Origin: Pacificispira sp002696645
Lineage (GTDB): Bacteria; Pseudomonadota; Alphaproteobacteria; UBA8366; Aestuariispiraceae
NCBI RefSeq assembly: GCF_048892425.1
Contig: NZ_JBLZHU010000016.1
Span: 1-16,846, forward strand
DNA: 16,846 nt
Reading direction: 5' to 3'
The notes under the pieces were generated by a model. It ran no database searches, was not told the DNA's origin, and saw only the letters and a list, made by a program, of their open reading frames with translations. Within the stretch, counting starts at the first letter, position 1; each line of letters starts with the position of its first letter. The position numbers were made by a program, and so were the translations under genes. Shown here piece after piece: positions 15,077-16,846 of the stretch.

Positions 15077-15952
15077 TTATTGAGACGGCGACTGGAGTAG
15101 TTTCACCAGTTCCGGCATGAAGGCGCTGCCCTTACCCTGATCGATCTGCCCCGCAAGCGTGTCATAGGCGGCCTTCGACATCAGCCGTGCCGCATCCATT
15201 TCTTCGGCCATTGTGTTGTAATATCCGACATCTTTGTAGGCGTTGTTGATTGTAAAGCGCAGCAGGTCGGCGTTTCCCTCAAGGATATAGGGGGCCACGC
15301 GCTCTAAAGCTGCGCCGCCTGCGCCACCCTTGCGCAGACAGTCCACCATGGCGGTGGTGTCCATCCCATCCTGAATTGCACAGGCAGCAACTTCAGCGAT
15401 CAGCGCTATAGTTCCCATCGAGATGATATTGTGAATGAGCTTCAACTGGTGACCGCTGCCAACATCTCCCGCAATGAAAATGTTTTCAGCAAAACTCTCC
15501 AGCAGGGACCGGATCCGTGTGATCGATTCTTCCTTACCGCCCACCAGAAGATTAAGACGCCCTTCTTCCGCTTCTTTCGGTGTTCTTGTCATCGCCGCAT
15601 CGACAAAATCGGAACCTTTATCGCCAACCTTAGCCGCAAGTGCGCGGGTTGAACTGGGAATCGCGGTCGAGCAGTCAATTACGATGGAGCCTGGCCGCAG
15701 ACCGTCCAGAACCGCCCCTGATCCGGTCAGGACATCTTCAACCTGAGGGCTGCCGGTGACACATAGCACAAGAACATCTGACGCTGCCGCAAGATCGACG
15801 GCCTTGTCATAGGGTTTGGCCCCCAGTTCGAGCAGATCTGTCGTCGATTGATTTCCGACCTGGTCCAAAAAGCTCAGTTCCCATCCCTTTGTGACGATGT
15901 TTTTGGCAATGCCGTGGCCCATAAGCCCGACCCCGATCAATCCAACCTTCAT
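15077..15952 (-). CDS. Beta-hydroxyacid dehydrogenase family protein (3-hydroxyisobutyrate dehydrogenase-like, 291 aa)
   Basis: The NAD(P)-binding site GLIGVGLMGHGIA is at the N-terminus. The substrate segment reads IDCSTAIPSSTRALA, followed by DAAMTRTPKEAEEGRLNLLV, and catalytic Lys171 is in GSGHQLKLIHN. KDVGYY lies near the end. Length is normal. The loop usually read as DAPVSGG is here DAAMTRTPKEA, closer to members acting on substrates with an acidic group (gamma-hydroxybutyrate or sulfolactaldehyde-type reductases). ATG 15952 has GAGAGG about 9 nt upstream. It has its own control region with copy 3 of the 42-bp element, and 173 bases separate it from the hydratase operon. The substrate is unknown. 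Confidence 0.9.
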   Translation of the reverse strand: MKVGLIGVGLMGHGIAKNIVTKGWELSFLDQVGNQSTTDLLELGAKPYDKAVDLAAASDVLVLCVTGSPQVEDVLTGSGAVLDGLRPGSIVIDCSTAIPSSTRALAAKVGDKGSDFVDAAMTRTPKEAEEGRLNLLVGGKEESITRIRSLLESFAENIFIAGDVGSGHQLKLIHNIISMGTIALIAEVAACAIQDGMDTTAMVDCLRKGGAGGAALERVAPYILEGNADLLRFTINNAYKDVGYYNTMAEEMDAARLMSKAAYDTLAGQIDQGKGSAFMPELVKLLQSPSQ

Positions 15953-16161
15953 TTCTGGAACCTCTCATTTACAAGTATTTGTGTCTGTACGTGCGACGTC
16001 GGACGCCATCCTATCGCTTTCACGTGTTATAGGCGGGTAGGGCGTCTTACCGTGCTGTATTTGCCCTATTCTCCCACATCAATTGCGCGATCAGGAGGTT
16101 TTGCTCGCTTATCATGGTGGCAGATGCCTGTCCTTGTGATCGCAAGCCCGTCATTTATGAA

Positions 16162-16190
16162 GTCATATGTGCTAAGGTGCTGTGAGACAA
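16162..16190 (-). promoter_or_regulatory. Candidate promoter of the hydroxyacid dehydrogenase gene
   Basis: The minus strand has TTGTCT (16190-16185), a 17-nt spacer, and TATGAC (16167-16162), each 4/6 matches to consensus. Its geometry relative to the 42-bp element is identical to that before the hydratase operon. The leader to ATG 15952 would be about 200 nt. Confidence 0.5.
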
Positions 16191-16226
16191 TCTTATAAAT
16201 TTAATATATTAATCAGTTAATCTTAT
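16185..16226 (-). promoter_or_regulatory. Copy 3 of the 42-bp LysR-type operator, upstream of the hydroxyacid dehydrogenase
   Basis: On the minus strand it reads ATAAGATTAACTGAT (16226-16212), then a 15-nt AT-rich spacer, then ATAAGATTGTCT (16196-16185). The first block matches the perfect palindrome of copy 2 at 12/15 positions and keeps T-N11-A. Confidence 0.65.
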
Positions 16227-16252
16227 TAAATTAGCAGCAAAGAAGTGTAGAA

Positions 16253-16269
16253 CTGGATCCTAGATCCAG
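16253..16269. repeat. Perfect 7-bp inverted repeat, 3-nt spacer
   Basis: CTGGATC at 16253-16259 pairs with GATCCAG at 16263-16269. It lies about 26 nt upstream (in minus-strand sense) of copy 3 of the 42-bp element. There is no T tract on either side, so a terminator is unlikely. A binding site for another regulator is possible. Confidence 0.5.
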
Positions 16270-16389
16270 GGTGATGGGGATGAGTTAATTTCCAGTTTTG
16301 AAGGGATGTTCAGTCGGATATTGCAAAAAGCACGCGCGCCAAGAACTGACGCAATCGGTCAATATTGACGGAAAGCTGATTTGTAGAAA

Positions 16390-16427
16390 CCGCCTCAATA
16401 TAGCCTGTGCAGGCTATATTGAGGCGG
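16390..16427 (-). terminator. Long perfect hairpin after the right-edge gene, terminator-like
   Basis: There are two perfectly complementary 18-nt arms (16390-16407 and 16410-16427; arm CCGCCTCAATATAGCCTG) with a 2-nt centre. It begins 43 nt after the stop of the minus-strand gene at 16470, and on that strand is followed by TTTCTAC. The position suggests a terminator or mRNA-stabilising hairpin; the T tract is short. Confidence 0.6.
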
Positions 16428-16469
16428 GTATCAAACACGCCACACAAGACTGTATCATGCTACATATTC

Positions 16470-16846
16470 TCAGTCGTGGTCATGTCCACAGCAATTTCCG
16501 GGTAGGACGGGTGCAGAGACGCCGCTGTGTTCACAGCATCCGCCTTTCCACCAATCGGCCCCGGCACCGTGGCAATATTTGTCGTCCGCGCCAACCATCT
16601 TCATGAACATCGGATGATAGTTGCGGCAGACTTCCAATTCCGTCTTCACCCAGTGAAGCGGATCTTTGGCATAATGGTCCCAGTAATCCCCATCCATATT
16701 GATGCCGGGGACAGCAGGATTCCAGCTTTCATCCATCCACAGTTCCGGATCGCCATATTTCGAGCAGATCTTGCGGATTTCCGGGTCGTCGAGTGCCTGA
16801 AGGCGACCGTTTTCAATGATATTCTCGTTATCCCCGTCCATTTCGC
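16470..16846 (-). CDS. Unrecognised protein with Cys/His-rich C-terminus, 5' end outside window
   Basis: The frame is open to the right edge, so the visible 123 residues from ATG 16841 may be only the C-terminal part of a larger protein. I do not recognise the family. It is acidic and rich in aromatics (DPELWMDESWNPAVPG, DGDYWDHYAKDPLHWVKTEL, EVCRNYHPMFMKMVGADDKY). The end has clustered possible metal ligands: CHGAGADWWKGGCCEHSG and GNCCGHDHD. It lies in the same orientation as the catabolic genes, upstream of the dehydrogenase and separated from it by the 38-nt hairpin. It may be a metal-binding enzyme or enzyme subunit for the first pathway step; this is a guess from position only. Confidence 0.55.
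   Translation of the reverse strand, partial: EMDGDNENIIENGRLQALDDPEIRKICSKYGDPELWMDESWNPAVPGINMDGDYWDHYAKDPLHWVKTELEVCRNYHPMFMKMVGADDKYCHGAGADWWKGGCCEHSGVSAPVLPGNCCGHDHD

Larger units (their letters stand above)
15953..16469. other. Gene-free 517-base interval with control elements and palindromes
   Basis: No credible gene is seen. It holds the dehydrogenase leader and promoter, copy 3 of the 42-bp element, a 7+3+7 palindrome CTGGATCCTAGATCCAG (16253-16269), a 12-bp palindrome GTCAATATTGAC (16358-16369), and the long hairpin at 16390-16427. The AT-rich part (about 16190-16240) contrasts with the GC-rich genes. Confidence 0.6.

Noticed and set aside
15848..16606. Plus-strand ORFs of 116 and 102 codons in the right-hand gap
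   Set aside because: They run over the operator, the perfect hairpin and the minus-strand genes; composition is not coding-like.
1..16846. CRISPR array or other tandem direct repeats
   Set aside because: No regularly spaced repeats were seen on either strand.

Overview
The window looks like a stretch of an alphaproteobacterial chromosome. The reasons are the family make-up (IS427-group IS5, IS407-group IS3, IS630 and IS481 remnants, a HlyC-like acyltransferase, LysR/CoA-transferase/CitE catabolic genes), the moderately high GC content, and a tRNA-fMet 3' half ending in CCCCCGCAACCA. The species cannot be named from sequence alone.

Region A (1 to about 5410) is a decayed accessory segment. 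It opens with AT-rich DNA that joins the 3' half of an initiator tRNA at the anticodon loop (112-156), followed by that tRNA's terminator. This is the classic scar of a tyrosine-recombinase island, with the island body lying to the left of the window. Next come an apparently intact IS3-family element (347-1584), a splice of two unrelated gene fragments (GIY-YIG N-terminus and AAA/RepA-like ATPase, 1646-1880), a HlyC/RtxC-like toxin acyltransferase whose 5' end seems frameshifted and which has no toxin gene beside it, an unrecognised multi-pass membrane protein, an IS481/IS630 transposase splice, an IS5 element with two frameshifts, and a 5'-truncated ORF with a nuclease-like D...ExK pattern.

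Region B (5474 to the right edge) is a well-ordered catabolic cluster. A LysR regulator (minus) diverges from a type III CoA-transferase and a CitF-like CoA-transferase (plus, 4-nt overlap). These converge on a minus-strand operon: enoyl-CoA hydratase-like, aldehyde dehydrogenase, ketopantoate-reductase-like, PhzF-like, RidA-like, CitE-like lyase. A separate minus-strand gene encodes a beta-hydroxyacid dehydrogenase. A Cys/His-tailed gene of unknown function runs off the right edge and ends at a 38-nt hairpin.

The strongest new observation is regulatory. The three promoter regions (6444-6485 plus; 14975-15016 minus; 16185-16226 minus) carry the same 42-bp element in register. It is an imperfect palindrome of LysR T-N11-A form, followed by a half-site ATMAGATTGT that runs into a -35-like TTGTNT hexamer. 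This suggests that the LysR protein controls the whole cluster as one regulon. The genes imply a pathway that oxidises an aldehyde to an acid, loads it on CoA, hydrates it and cleaves it with a CitE-type lyase, with RidA clearing enamine/imine by-products. CitF and CitE occur with no CitD acyl carrier, so this is not classical citrate lyase. The substrate is unknown.
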